From: CAVZTA01 sp963778025
GTDB lineage: Bacteria > Chloroflexota > Limnocylindria > Limnocylindrales > CSP1-4
Length of the DNA stretch: 64,000 nt
Direction: 5' to 3'
Assembly: GCA_963778025.1 (NCBI GenBank)
Contig: CAVZTA010000011.1
Coordinates: 89,482 to 153,481 of the forward strand
The translations under genes and the position numbers were made by a program. Shown here piece by piece: positions 29,697 to 40,434 of the stretch (its first letter is position 1; every line of letters begins with the position of its first letter). A model generated the notes under the pieces. That model had not been told where the DNA came from, made no database searches, and worked only from the letters and a program-made list of their open reading frames with translations.

Positions 29697-31673
29697 ATGC
29701 CGAAGGAATATCTCCGGCTGACCACGCCGCTCGTCCGCGACGGCGACCGCCGCACCGGTGTCCTGCGCCCAGCCAGCTGGGACGAGGCGCTGGATCGCGC
29801 GGCGGACGGCTTGCGGGCGGCGGGTGTGCAGCACGGAGCCCGGACGTACGGGGTCTTCAGCTGTTCGAAGGCGACGAACGAGGTGAACTTCGCCGCACAG
29901 AAGTTCAGTCGCGTCGTCCTCGGCAGCAACAACATCGACAGCTGCAACCGCACCTGACACGCCCCCTCTGTCGCCGGTCTGGCGACCGTGTTCGGCGCTG
30001 GCGGCGGGACCAGCTCATATCGAGAGGCTGAGGAGACGGATCTCGTCCTCCTGTGGGGCAGCAATGCCCGGGAGACGCACCCGATCTTCTTCCACCACCT
30101 CCTGAAGGGGGTGCGTCGGGGTGCCCGGCTGGTGGCCATCGATCCCCGGCGGACCAGCAGCGCCGAGTGGGCCGACCTGTGGCTCGGCCTCGACGTGGGC
30201 TCCGACATCGCCATGGCCAACGCGATGGGCCGCGAGATCATCCACGCCGGCCTCGCGAACGAGGACTTCATCGCCCGGGCGACGACGGACTTCGAGAAGT
30301 ACCGCCAGACCGTCGAGCCGTACACGCTCGAGTACGCCGAGCGCGAGACCGGCGTGCCGGCCGACGCGATCCGCGAGGCTGCGCACGCGTACGCGAACGC
30401 CGACCGGGCGATGATCTGCTGGACCCTCGGCATCACCGAGCACCACAACGCCGTCGACAACGTCCTCGCGCTGATCTCGCTGGCCCTGTTGACCGGGCAC
30501 GTCGGCAAGTACGGCTCCGGCATCAACCCGCTGCGCGGCCAGAACAACGTCCAGGGCGGCGGCGACATGGGCGCCCTGCCCGACCGCCTGCCGGGCTTCC
30601 AGCACGTGGAGAACGACGCCCTCCGCGAGCGCTGCGAGCAGCTCTGGCGGTGCGTGGTCCCGCCCAAGAAGGGCTGGCACCTGTCGGGCATGTTCGAGGC
30701 GATGGACCGCGGCGAGCTGACCGCGCTCTACGTCATCGGTGAGAACCCGCTGCAGTCCGAGGCCGACCGTCACTTGACGGAGCGACGCCTTCGCAGCCTC
30801 GACGTGCTCATCGTCCAGGACCTGTTCCTCACCGCCACCGCCGAGATCGCCGACGTCGTGTTCCCGGCCTCGGCCGCGTGGGCCGAGGCGGAAGGGACCG
30901 TCACCAACTCCGAGCGGCGGGTCCAGCGGGTGCGCAAGGCGCTGGAGCCGCCCGGCGAGGCGCGCGACGACCTGTGGATCATCTTCGAGCTCGCGAAGCG
31001 CCTGGGTCACGATTGGGGCGAGGCCGACGCCGAACGGGTGTGGGACGAGGTGCGCGCCGTCTCCCCGGTCCATCGCGGCATGAGCTATCAGCGTCTCGAG
31101 GCCCTGGGCGGCCTCCAGTGGCCGTGCTATGACGAGGACCACCCGGGCGAGCTGTTCCTCCACAGCCGTCTGTACGAGGACCCGATGCCCGGCAACCGGG
31201 TCCCGTTCGTGCCCGTGGAGCACGATCCGCCGGTGGACAAGCTCACCCCGGACTTCCCGATCCGGCTGACCACCGGGCGCCGCCTGGACTCGTACAACAC
31301 GGGCGTGCAGTCGGGGAGCTATCGCTCACCCATGCGCCGTGGCGAGTCGCTGGACCTCTCCCCCGAGGACATGGCGTCGATGGGTCTCGCCGAGGGCGAA
31401 CGGGTGTGCGTCATCTCGCGCCGGGGACAGGTGGAGGTCCCGGTGCGCACCGACGAGAGCCTGCGACCCGGCCTCGCGTTCATGACGCTCCACTTCCAGG
31501 ACGACGTCGCGACCAACATCCTCACCATCGACGCGACGGATCCCAAGTCGGGCACGGCGGAGTTCAAGGCGACGGCGATCCGGGTCGAGCGGCTGCCGAA
31601 CGAGCGCGACGAGCCGGCACGTCTCGTCGCCGCGGCCGCCGAGGGCGCCGAAGCGGTGGGTCCCGCCGGGTGA
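29697..31673 (+). CDS. fdhA: Formate dehydrogenase catalytic subunit, selenocysteine-containing, lacking N-terminal [4Fe-4S] domain
   Basis: Read through the in-frame TGA at 29955-29957, the gene encodes 658 residues with Sec at position 87 in the context CNRT-U-HAPSVAGLA, where formate dehydrogenases carry Sec or Cys before a conserved His. A SECIS hairpin follows the UGA directly. Landmarks of the molybdopterin domains are LVLLWGSNARETHP, LVAIDPRRT, GHVGKYGSGINPLRGQNNVQGGGDMG and the C-terminal MGD-binding half starting FPIRLTTGRRLDSYNTG. The protein starts at PKEYLRLTTPLV, which in full-length enzymes comes just after the N-terminal [4Fe-4S] domain; that domain is found at the end of the protein encoded at 34196-35272. 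It should oxidise formate to CO2. Confidence 0.92.
29955..29990 (+). promoter_or_regulatory. bSECIS element (UGA plus hairpin)
   Basis: After the UGA come 12 bases, then GTCGCC (29970-29975), loop GGTCT (29976-29980) and GGCGAC (29981-29986), a perfect six-pair stem. The loop matches the GGUCU of the well-known E. coli fdhF SECIS recognised by SelB, and the spacing from UGA to loop (18 bases) is in the bacterial range. Confidence 0.9.
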
Positions 31674-31678
31674 CGTTC

Positions 31679-32026
31679 ATGCGCCGGCTGTTCGGGGACA
31701 GCTGGGGCGAGGACGGGTCCGCCGCCGACGATCGCGCGCTGGCGGAGCTCGTCGCGTCCGGCGTGGACGTCAGCGTGCCGGTCCCCGTCGACTTCAAGCT
31801 CACGTTCCGCGACGAGCGCGCGGCCCGCCAGACCGTCGCGCAGCTCGCGGGTCTGGGCGGCGACCTCCGCATCGGCGCGACCGGCGGCTTCGAGCCGCGC
31901 TGGCTCGTGCGGTTGACGCTACCGATGGCCATCACGCCCGAACGCCTGGCGGCGATGCGCTCGCGGCTCGAGGAGCTCGCCTCGGAGCGAGACGGTCGCT
32001 ACGAGGGCTGGGACGCGTCGGGCTGA
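31679..32026 (+). CDS. RraB-like (RNase E inhibitor-type) small protein
   Basis: The 115-residue protein begins five bases after the fdhA stop and is surely co-transcribed with it. The core PVDFKLTFRDERAARQTVAQLAGLG followed by RIGATGGFEPRWLVRLTLPMAITPERLAAM (residues about 38-95) has the ferredoxin-like pattern of the RraB domain, which in E. coli inhibits RNase E; the match is by eye and weak. It could equally be an uncharacterised FDH accessory protein. Its position between catalytic and electron-transfer genes is unusual. Confidence 0.45.
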   Translation: MRRLFGDSWGEDGSAADDRALAELVASGVDVSVPVPVDFKLTFRDERAARQTVAQLAGLGGDLRIGATGGFEPRWLVRLTLPMAITPERLAAMRSRLEELASERDGRYEGWDASG

Positions 32027-32047
32027 GCGAGTTCGTCTGCGCCGGAT

Positions 32048-32214
32048 GCACCGGGTGCGCCTAACGACGAAGGGAGCCTCCTGCAGCGGCCCCGATCCAG
32101 TCGCGCGGTGCCGGGTCGTGCATCCGGTGCGCCGATCGGCGCTGCAATGGTCGTCCGGGCGCCCAGGTGGCGTGATCGGCGCGGCTCGTTCGTCGTAGCG
32201 CGCATCGGGTGCAC
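32048..32214. repeat. Intergenic inverted-repeat element, copy 2
   Basis: The left arm at 32048-32076 (GCACCGGGTGCGCCTAACGA then CGAAGG) and the right arm at 32189-32214 (TTCGTCGTAGCGCGCATCGG then GTGCAC) are inverted relative to each other about 110 bases apart. The same arms occur at 44407-44573 and, weaker, at 4773-4868. The element fills most of the gap between the RraB-like gene and the NuoE-NuoF fusion gene. Confidence 0.6.
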
Positions 32215-32281
32215 GTCGGCCGCGCTCCGAGGCGCCGCTCCGCGCGACGCGACCACGCAGGCCCCTCCCCCTTCGCCTCGC

Positions 32282-32287
32282 TAGACT
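32282..32287 (+). promoter_or_regulatory. -10 box before the NuoE-NuoF fusion gene
   Basis: TAGACT lies nine bases before the ATG at 32297, so the diaphorase and ferredoxin genes probably have their own promoter with a leader of zero to three bases. Confidence 0.5.
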
Positions 32288-32296
32288 CGGTGGCGA

Positions 32297-34195
<1,899 letters not shown>

Positions 34196-34199
<4 letters not shown>

Positions 34200-35272
34200 G
34201 CCTCGACGTCATCTTCACGACGCCCCCCGCGCGGCCGACGAAGCCACCCGAGCCGCCGCCCCCGCCGGAGGTGCCGCAGGTCGAGCTCAGCATCGACGGC
34301 GTCACCGTCTCGGTGCCCCAGGGAACGACGATCCTGCAGGCCGCGCGCGCCCAGGGCATCGACACCCCGACGCTCTGCTACCTCGAGAACCTCACGCCGG
34401 TCAACGTCTGCCGCGTGTGCGTCGTCGAGGTCACCGGCTCGCGCGTGCTCGTGCCCGCGTGCTCACGCAGGGTCGAGCCCGGGATGGAGGTCAAGACCGA
34501 CTCGGAGCGGGTCCGGACATCGCGCAAGGTCGTGCTGGAGCTCCTGGGCTCGTCGGTCGACCTGTCGCTCGCCGGGCCGGCGCAGCCGAACGGCGACCTC
34601 GAGCGCTATCAGCAGCACTACGGCGCCGACGCCGCCCGGTTCGGGCAGCCGGGCGAGGTCCACGCGAGCGGCGAGCGCGATGCGCGCGTCGCCGGCCATC
34701 ACCACGCGGCCGAGGGCGCGCCCGTCGCCGAGACCGTCGCCCAGCCCGTGAAGGTCGACAACGAGCTCTACGTCCGGGACTACGCGCGCTGCATCCTCTG
34801 CTACAAGTGCGTCGAGGCATGCGGCGAAGACGCCCAGAACACCTTCGCCATCGCGGTCGCGGGCCGTGGCTTCGACGCCCGCATCTCGACCGAGTTCGAT
34901 GTCGGCCTGCCCGAGAGCGCGTGCGTGTACTGCGGCAACTGCATCGGTGCCTGCCCCACGGGCGCGCTGATGTTCAAGTCGGAGCACGACATGCGCGACG
35001 CGGGGACCTGGGATGAGACCCGCCAGGACCGCACGGACACCATCTGCCCGTACTGCGGCGTCGGCTGCGTGCTGGAGTTGCACACGCAGGACGACCGGAT
35101 CGTGAAGGTGACCTCGCCGCTGGACTCGTCGGTCACGCACGGACACCTGTGCGTGAAGGGCCGGTTCGGCTTCGAGTTCGTCCAGCTCCGCCCGAAGGGC
35201 GACGCCACGTTCCGGGAGAGCCAGCATCGCGATCCCGGGGATGCACCTGCGATGCCGGGCGCGACTGGCTGA
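34196..35272 (+). CDS. NuoG/HoxU-like ferredoxin subunit fused to the [4Fe-4S] domain of formate dehydrogenase alpha
   Basis: The 358-residue protein has in order: a Pro-rich start (PPEPPPPPEVP), a [2Fe-2S] plant-ferredoxin-like domain (LCYLENLTPVNVCRVC, then VPAC), two [4Fe-4S] motifs (CILCYKCVEAC and CVYCGNCIGACPTGA), and finally CPYCGVGC (Cys284, 287, 291) with HLCVKGRFGFEFV (Cys319). The last part is the molybdopterin-oxidoreductase Fe4S4 domain that normally opens the catalytic chain. It ends just where fdhA begins in homologous full-length proteins. It should relay electrons from the molybdenum site to the diaphorase. The GTG start is coupled to the fusion gene. Confidence 0.88.
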
Positions 35273-35476
35273 GGCGCATCCGCCGCTGAGGCGGCATGAT
35301 GTGCTCGGCACGGCGGCGCCGATGCCACGTCCGGATCATCCACGCGTCCTCGCCCAGCGCGACCGGCGGCCCGCCTTGCACCCGGGTCTTCCCGGAACCG
35401 CATCGCGGTGACCGACGGGTGACGACCGGCCCGCGGGAGCGGCCACCATACGGACCGACCCGCCCGAAGGAGGGGG

Positions 35477-36421
35477 ATGGCCAGCATCGCCCGCGACGGC
35501 ACGCCCCATGACTTCGCGCCCACACGGCTCGGCCGGGTGGGCGCCTTCGTGGAGCATGCGATCGCGGCAGTCCCCCCGTCGCTGGGCATCGCGCTGGCGG
35601 CGGTGGCGTGGTCGCTGATCGTGGCGTTCTCGACGCCCGGCCATCCGTGGAGCACCTTCCAGGAGGCCCGCTGCTACTGGCTGCCGACCCTCGAGGACCC
35701 GTACTACTTCTCGACCTGGACGAGCCCGGTCGCGTACGTCTATTCGCCGGCGTTCCTCCAGCTCCTGGCACCCATCACCTGGTTGCCGTGGCCGCTGTTC
35801 GTCGGCGGCTGGGCGGCGCTGCTGATCGGCGTCGTCCGCTGGATGACCGGGCCGCGCTGGCTGTGGCTGGGGATCATCGTCGCGGCGATGGAGCTCTCCG
35901 GCGGGAACATCTCGCTGCTGCTGGCGCTGGCGATCGTGGCCGGCTTCCGGTGGCCCGCCGCCTGGGCGTTCGTGCTGCTGACGAAGATCACGCCCGGGAT
36001 CGGGCTGTTGTGGTTCGCGGCCCGGCGCGAGTGGCGGCAGCTGGGCCTGGCGCTCGCCGCGACGGCGATCGTCGTCGTCGTCTCGGCCGCGGTGCTGCCG
36101 GGTGCGTGGCGGGAGTGGCTCGACGTGCTCGCCCGGAACGCCGACGCGGGGCGCACGGGGACGTGGGCGGCAGTGCCGATCCCGCTCTGGGTGCGCATGC
36201 CGGCGGCCGCCGCGCTCATCGTGTGGGGCGCCCGCACGGATCGGCGCTGGACGGTGCTCGTGGCGTCGATGATCGCGCTGCCGGCGCTGTGGTACGGCGG
36301 CTTCTCGATGCTCATCGGGCTGTTCGCGATCCGCCGGATCGAGGCGAGCGGGGCCTACGACGAGCCGGATGACCCGCAGCCGATGCGCGGCTCGCCGCTC
36401 CAGGGCGTCGCCGCCGGCTGA
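35477..36421 (+). CDS. DUF2029/GT87-like polytopic membrane protein
   Basis: The intact 314-residue protein has about eight hydrophobic helices and the segment YVYSPAFLQLLAPITWLPWPLF, typical of GT87 mannosyltransferase-like proteins, and a later NISLLLALAIVAGFRWPAAWA with KITPGIGLLWFAARREWRQ. It is short for the family (usually about 400), so it may be a compact relative. It probably acts in cell-envelope polysaccharide or lipid glycosylation. AAGGAGGGGG immediately before the ATG is a strong ribosome site. Confidence 0.6.
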   Translation: MASIARDGTPHDFAPTRLGRVGAFVEHAIAAVPPSLGIALAAVAWSLIVAFSTPGHPWSTFQEARCYWLPTLEDPYYFSTWTSPVAYVYSPAFLQLLAPITWLPWPLFVGGWAALLIGVVRWMTGPRWLWLGIIVAAMELSGGNISLLLALAIVAGFRWPAAWAFVLLTKITPGIGLLWFAARREWRQLGLALAATAIVVVVSAAVLPGAWREWLDVLARNADAGRTGTWAAVPIPLWVRMPAAAALIVWGARTDRRWTVLVASMIALPALWYGGFSMLIGLFAIRRIEASGAYDEPDDPQPMRGSPLQGVAAG

Positions 36422-36499
36422 CCGCCGTCGCGCTCGCCCGCCAGCGCCGCCGCCACTGCCTAGCCACCCCAGGTGGTGGACCTGACGGCGGAGGGGCCC

Positions 36500-37339
36500 T
36501 CAGAGGGCGAGGCGCTCCGCGTGGGCATACACGTTGAAGCCGTCGCCGCGCAGGAAGCCGACGAGGGTCTGACCCAGGCGCTCGGCCGCCTCGACGGCGA
36601 GATCGCTCGGCGCGGAGACCGCGCACAGGATGGGCACGCCGGCCACCGCAGCCTTCTGGACCAGCTCGAAGGACACGCGGCCCGAGACGAGCACGATCCG
36701 GTCGTGGAGGGGCAGCCGCCCCGCCAGCACCTGGCTGCCGATGAGCTTGTCGAGCGCGTTGTGGCGGCCGACATCCTCGCGCAGCTCGAGGAGCTCGCCG
36801 TCGGCGGAGAACAGCCCGGACGCGTGCAGCCCCCCGGTCGTCTCGAACATCGCCTGGGCCGCGCGCAGACGGTCCGGCAGCGACAGGATCACCTCGCGCG
36901 ACACCACCGGCCCGGGAGGCAGCGCATCACAGCGGACCGCGATCTCGTCGAGCGATGCCTTGCCGCAGATCCCGCACGACGCCGTCGCGACGAAGTGCCG
37001 CTCCGCGACGAGCGACGCGTCGAACGGGCGCGCCAGGCGCACCAGCACCTCGTCATCGGGCTGGGAGGAGCCCGACGGGTCCCCGAACGCGACATCCACC
37101 ACCTCGGAGCCGTCGATCAGCCCTTCCGTGCGCAGGAACCCGACCGCCAGCTCCGCCTCGTGGCCGGGCGTGCGCATCGTGACCGCGACCTCGATGGGCT
37201 CCTGCCCCGGACCGGCCGCGCGGATCGCCATGGGCTCCTCGCCCACCAGCCGGTCCGCGCGTCGCTCGACGGTCGACCCCCGAACCGCCACGATCTCGAC
37301 ACCCGAGGTGCGTCGCTCGGGACCGTCGTCGACACGCAT
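36500..37339 (-). CDS. fdhD: Formate dehydrogenase accessory sulfurtransferase FdhD
   Basis: The 279-residue protein has the reactive Cys pair in SCGICGKAS and the conserved region EDVGRHNALDKLIG, both specific for FdhD. FdhD moves sulfur from the cysteine desulfurase IscS to the bis-MGD cofactor of formate dehydrogenase, a step needed for activity. ATG at 37339 is supported by a TAGACT box eight bases away; the frame is open further but without family likeness. It sits a few kb downstream of the FDH genes on the other strand. Confidence 0.93.
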   Translation of the reverse strand: MRVDDGPERRTSGVEIVAVRGSTVERRADRLVGEEPMAIRAAGPGQEPIEVAVTMRTPGHEAELAVGFLRTEGLIDGSEVVDVAFGDPSGSSQPDDEVLVRLARPFDASLVAERHFVATASCGICGKASLDEIAVRCDALPPGPVVSREVILSLPDRLRAAQAMFETTGGLHASGLFSADGELLELREDVGRHNALDKLIGSQVLAGRLPLHDRIVLVSGRVSFELVQKAAVAGVPILCAVSAPSDLAVEAAERLGQTLVGFLRGDGFNVYAHAERLAL

Positions 37340-37347
37340 GGCGCCGC

Positions 37348-37353
37348 AGTCTA
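37348..37353 (-). promoter_or_regulatory. -10 box of fdhD
   Basis: TAGACT eight bases before the ATG at 37339; the same hexamer precedes fdhA and the NuoE-NuoF fusion gene. Confidence 0.5.
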
Positions 37354-37374
37354 TCCCGGCATCATGAGCGGACC

Positions 37375-37866
37375 ATGGACCGAACGACCCTGACCGACGC
37401 CGAGCTGGCGTTCCTCCGCCCATCCCGCACCGCCGTGCTCGCGACGCAGGACCCCGGCGGTCGGCCGCGACTCGTGCCCATCTGCTTCGTCGTCGCGCCC
37501 GAGCTCGACGCGCGCGGCCGGCTCGTGCTCCACACGCCGATCGACGAGAAACCCAAGCAGTCCGACGACCCGCGTCAGCTCCAGCGCGTCCAGGACCTGC
37601 TGATCCTCCCCGAGGTCACGCTGCTCGTCGACCGCTGGGCGGAGGACTGGTCGAAGCTCGCCTGGCTGCGCCTCTACGGCCGCGGGGAGATCCTGGAGCC
37701 GGAGCCGCGCGAGGTCGAGGAGCACGCCGCGGCGATCGCCGCCCTCCGCGAGAAGTACGAGCAGTACCGGACGCATCGCCTCGAGGAGCGGCCGATCATC
37801 CGGCTGACGATCGAGCGTGTGCGCTCGTGGGGCGCGATCGAGGACCCGGCGCCGGCGACGTCCTAG
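37375..37866 (+). CDS. PPOX-class (F420/FMN-binding) split-barrel oxidoreductase
   Basis: The intact 163-residue protein has ELAFLRPSRTAVLATQDPGGRPRLVPICFVV (residues 9-39), the flavin/F420-binding start of pyridoxamine-phosphate-oxidase-like split barrels, with LLVDRWAEDWSKLAWLRLYGRGEIL (residues 81-105) as the second conserved block. It is closest in look to the mycobacterial Rv0121-type F420-dependent group. The reaction is unknown. Its TAG overlaps the complementary stop of the convergent decarboxylase gene. Confidence 0.75.
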   Translation: MDRTTLTDAELAFLRPSRTAVLATQDPGGRPRLVPICFVVAPELDARGRLVLHTPIDEKPKQSDDPRQLQRVQDLLILPEVTLLVDRWAEDWSKLAWLRLYGRGEILEPEPREVEEHAAAIAALREKYEQYRTHRLEERPIIRLTIERVRSWGAIEDPAPATS

Positions 37867-39143
37867 GCACCGGCTCGCACGGTCGTCCCGCCGTCGACGT
37901 CGACGAACGCCACGCCGGCCAGCGGGCGGAGGCAATGGGTCGACGACTGGCCCTGGTGGTAGCCACCGGCATTGAGGATCGCGACGAGCTCACCTTCCTC
38001 GATCGAGGGGAACGGGTAGTCCTCGGCGAACACGTCGCCCGCCTCGTTGATGTGACCCGCGATCGTCACGCGCTCCGTCCGCGGGCGGAACGGTGACCGC
38101 AGGGGCACGATCTCCTGCGCGAAGCGGTAGCTGAAGTACGACGGGTTCACGTTGTAGCCCAGGTCCAGCCCGACGAACGTCGTCCCGGCCCGTCGCTCGA
38201 CGGTGACGACCTCGCCCAGCAGCACCGCGGCGTCCTTCATCACGTAGTCGCCCGGCTCGCACGCGATGGTCACGCCATACGGCGTAAGGTGACGAGCGAG
38301 GACGGCGGCATACGCCGTAAGGTCGATCGGCCGCTCGTCCTGGCGGGCCACCCGTCCCAGCCCGCCACCGACGTTCACCTCGCGGATCGGACAGCCGGCC
38401 GCGAGGAGTCGGTCGAGCAACGGCAGGGCGGCGACGAGGGCGCCCTCGAACCGCGCCAGCCCATCGCCCAGCCAGCCGGACCCGGCGTGGAAGTGGAGCG
38501 TGTCCACGACGAGCCGGTGGCGACGCGCGGCCGCGATCGCGTCGTCCAGCCGGTCCGCCGTCACGCCGAACTTCGTCGGCCGGTCACCGCTGTACTCGAG
38601 GCCCTCGTGATAGCCCGCGCCGGCGCCCGGGTCCACGCGGATGCCGACCGTCCTCCCGGGCGCGCGCCGCCCCACGCGCTCGAGCTGACTCACGGCGTCG
38701 AGATTCAGGTGGACGTCGTGCGCGAGGATGACATCGAGGTCGCGCTCGGAGAGGTTGGTCGCCGTGACGCTGATCTCGTCCGCGCGCCACCCATTCGCCA
38801 GGGCGTGGAGCACCTCGCCGGGTGAGCAGGCGTCGATCCCGACCGAGCCGACGGCGCGGAGCGTCGCGAGGACCTCCGGCTCGCGGTTCGCCTTGAGGGC
38901 GAAGCGGAGCGTCGTCGGCGCGCCCGTCCCGGCAAGCGCCGCCAGCAGCGCTCGGGCGGTCTCGGGTGGTCGCGCGAGGTCGTAGACGAACAGCGGCGTG
39001 GCGTATGCGCGCCCCAGGGACTCGAGATCGACGCCGCCGAGCTGCAGGCGGTCGTCCACGACGTCGAGCCGCGGCCTGCGCCACCAGTCGGGCGCGGTGG
39101 TGTCCGCCGTTCGCGCGGGCGGCGGATCGACGAGGTCCGTCAT
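37863..39143 (-). CDS. PLP-dependent decarboxylase, fold type III (diaminopimelate decarboxylase-like)
   Basis: The 426-residue protein has the PLP lysine in RFALKANREPEV (Lys84), the HFHAGSG block, VGGGLGR and EPGDYVMKDAAV, all in the order of the Orn/DAP/Arg decarboxylase 2 family. The final motif, where DAP decarboxylases show SSNYN-R, is SSTHCLRPLAG here, so it may not be the lysine-biosynthesis enzyme but a relative with another amino acid substrate. LysA remains possible. The reading frame is intact and no other lysine gene is nearby. Confidence 0.7.
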   Translation of the reverse strand: MTDLVDPPPARTADTTAPDWWRRPRLDVVDDRLQLGGVDLESLGRAYATPLFVYDLARPPETARALLAALAGTGAPTTLRFALKANREPEVLATLRAVGSVGIDACSPGEVLHALANGWRADEISVTATNLSERDLDVILAHDVHLNLDAVSQLERVGRRAPGRTVGIRVDPGAGAGYHEGLEYSGDRPTKFGVTADRLDDAIAAARRHRLVVDTLHFHAGSGWLGDGLARFEGALVAALPLLDRLLAAGCPIREVNVGGGLGRVARQDERPIDLTAYAAVLARHLTPYGVTIACEPGDYVMKDAAVLLGEVVTVERRAGTTFVGLDLGYNVNPSYFSYRFAQEIVPLRSPFRPRTERVTIAGHINEAGDVFAEDYPFPSIEEGELVAILNAGGYHQGQSSTHCLRPLAGVAFVDVDGGTTVRAGA

Positions 39144-39188
39144 CTGGCGGCGCTCGCGCGCTCGTGAGCTCGGGCGCTCGTCGGAGCG

Positions 39189-39485
39189 TCAGCCGGCGAC
39201 GACGGGGCGGTCGCGGCGGGGCGGTCGGCTGGCGAGGATCATCCGGCGGTAGGCCGGGTCGGCCCACGGGTCGGGCCCGTCCTCGACCGGCGTGCCGATC
39301 GCCTGGAGCAGTCGCTCGGTCGCTTCGGCGACCTCGGCGACCGCGGCCTCGAACGCCGCCTGGTTGCGGGCGGCGGGCGCGCGATAGCCCGAGATCTTGC
39401 GGACGTACTGGAGGGCGGCGGCCTCGGCCTCGCCGGTGGTGGCGGCGCCCTCGGGACGCCGGAGGTTGCGGATGCTGCGGCACAT
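39189..39485 (-). CDS. DUF2277 family protein
   Basis: The 98-residue protein starts MCRSIRNLRRPEG, the DUF2277 signature, and continues with a helical segment ALQYVRKISGYRAPAARNQAAF (about residues 24-45). The function is unknown; members are small cytosolic proteins in Actinobacteria, Chloroflexota and others. TACGGT six bases upstream of the ATG supports leaderless expression and fixes the start. Confidence 0.8.
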   Translation of the reverse strand: MCRSIRNLRRPEGAATTGEAEAAALQYVRKISGYRAPAARNQAAFEAAVAEVAEATERLLQAIGTPVEDGPDPWADPAYRRMILASRPPRRDRPVVAG

Positions 39486-39490
39486 GCCGG

Positions 39491-39497
39491 TACCGTA
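39491..39497. promoter_or_regulatory. Overlapping divergent -10 boxes
   Basis: TACCGT (39491-39496, plus strand) is seven bases before the hydrolase ATG at 39504, and TACGGT (39497-39492, minus strand) is six bases before the DUF2277 ATG at 39485. The two -10 boxes share five base pairs, and only 18 bases separate the two start codons. Confidence 0.55.
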
Positions 39498-39503
39498 CCC
39501 GGG

Positions 39504-40418
39504 ATGCCTCGCCCGCACCATCCGCGCCGCTTCGCGCTCGAGGCGGTCCTTGCGCTGCTCGCGGGGGTCGGGCTGGCGCTTGTCATCGACGTCGCCCGGA
39601 CCGGATCGCTCGAGCTCTGGCTGACCCGCCGAGGTTGGGCGCCGCCGTACGTCGCGCAAGGGCACCTCGTCGACATCGGCGGGCGCTCGCTCTACCTCGA
39701 CTGCCGCGGCTCAGGCAGTCCGACCGTGATCCTCGAGAACGGGCTCGGCGCCGACGCCGGCGGCTGGGGCTTCGTCCTGCCCAAGGTCGCCGAGCGGACC
39801 CGTGTGTGCGCGTACGACCGAGCCGGCCTCGGACGAAGCGATCCGGAGACGGCCATGCACTCGGTCGGCGAGGCGGTCGCGGACCTCCGGCGGGCGCTGG
39901 ACGCCGCCGGCGAGCGCGGGCCGTTCGTCCTCGTCGGCCATTCGCTCGGGGGTGTCCACGTGCGGGTGTTCGCGGACCAGGCCCGCGAGGCGGTTCGCGG
40001 CGTGGTCCTTGTCGACGCGTTCTTCCCCGACGCCTCGTGGCTCGAGGACGTCACCGTCGACCCCGGCGTCCTGCTGGATCACCGCGCCGCGATGGACTCG
40101 ACGGGTGCGCTCATCGCCTCGACCGAGCACCTCGACTGGCCGGCGAGTCTCGCCGAGCTGGCGGATTCACCGCTCCAGGGGATCCCGACGGAGGTCCTCG
40201 CGGTCGACCAGCACCTCCGGTACGACGATCCGCGCCTGCCGCCGAAGACCGAGGAGGCGGTCATCGACGCATGGCGTGCGTGGTGCCTCGCGCTCTCGCC
40301 CGGCGCGACGCGCGTGACGATCGCGGACGGCAGCGGCCATTCGATCCAGCTCGACCGTCCGGACCTCGTGCTGGCGGCCATCGACCGCCTCATCGACGGG
40401 GCGCGTGAAGGCGGCTGA
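39504..40418 (+). CDS. Alpha/beta hydrolase with N-terminal membrane anchor
   Basis: The intact 304-residue protein has an N-terminal hydrophobic helix (ALEAVLALLAGVGLALVIDV), the oxyanion-strand region TVILENGLGADAGGW, the nucleophile elbow VLVGHSLGG and a C-terminal GHSIQLDRPDLV supplying the catalytic His. It is probably a membrane-anchored esterase or peptidase facing the outside; the substrate is unknown. The start is supported by a leaderless -10 box shared with the divergent gene. Confidence 0.8.
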   Translation: MPRPHHPRRFALEAVLALLAGVGLALVIDVARTGSLELWLTRRGWAPPYVAQGHLVDIGGRSLYLDCRGSGSPTVILENGLGADAGGWGFVLPKVAERTRVCAYDRAGLGRSDPETAMHSVGEAVADLRRALDAAGERGPFVLVGHSLGGVHVRVFADQAREAVRGVVLVDAFFPDASWLEDVTVDPGVLLDHRAAMDSTGALIASTEHLDWPASLAELADSPLQGIPTEVLAVDQHLRYDDPRLPPKTEEAVIDAWRAWCLALSPGATRVTIADGSGHSIQLDRPDLVLAAIDRLIDGAREGG

Positions 40419-40422
40419 CGCC

Positions 40423-40428
40423 TACGCT
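40423..40428 (+). promoter_or_regulatory. -10 box, leaderless promoter of the DUF985 gene
   Basis: TACGCT at six bases before the GTG at 40435, selecting this start over the in-frame ATG at 40405 inside the preceding gene. Confidence 0.5.
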
Positions 40429-40434
40429 GCGAGC

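Noticed and set aside
29598..29957. Separate 119-residue gene ending at the TGA at 29955
   Set aside because: The TGA is a selenocysteine codon: the frame continues, a SECIS follows, and the sequence on both sides is one formate dehydrogenase.
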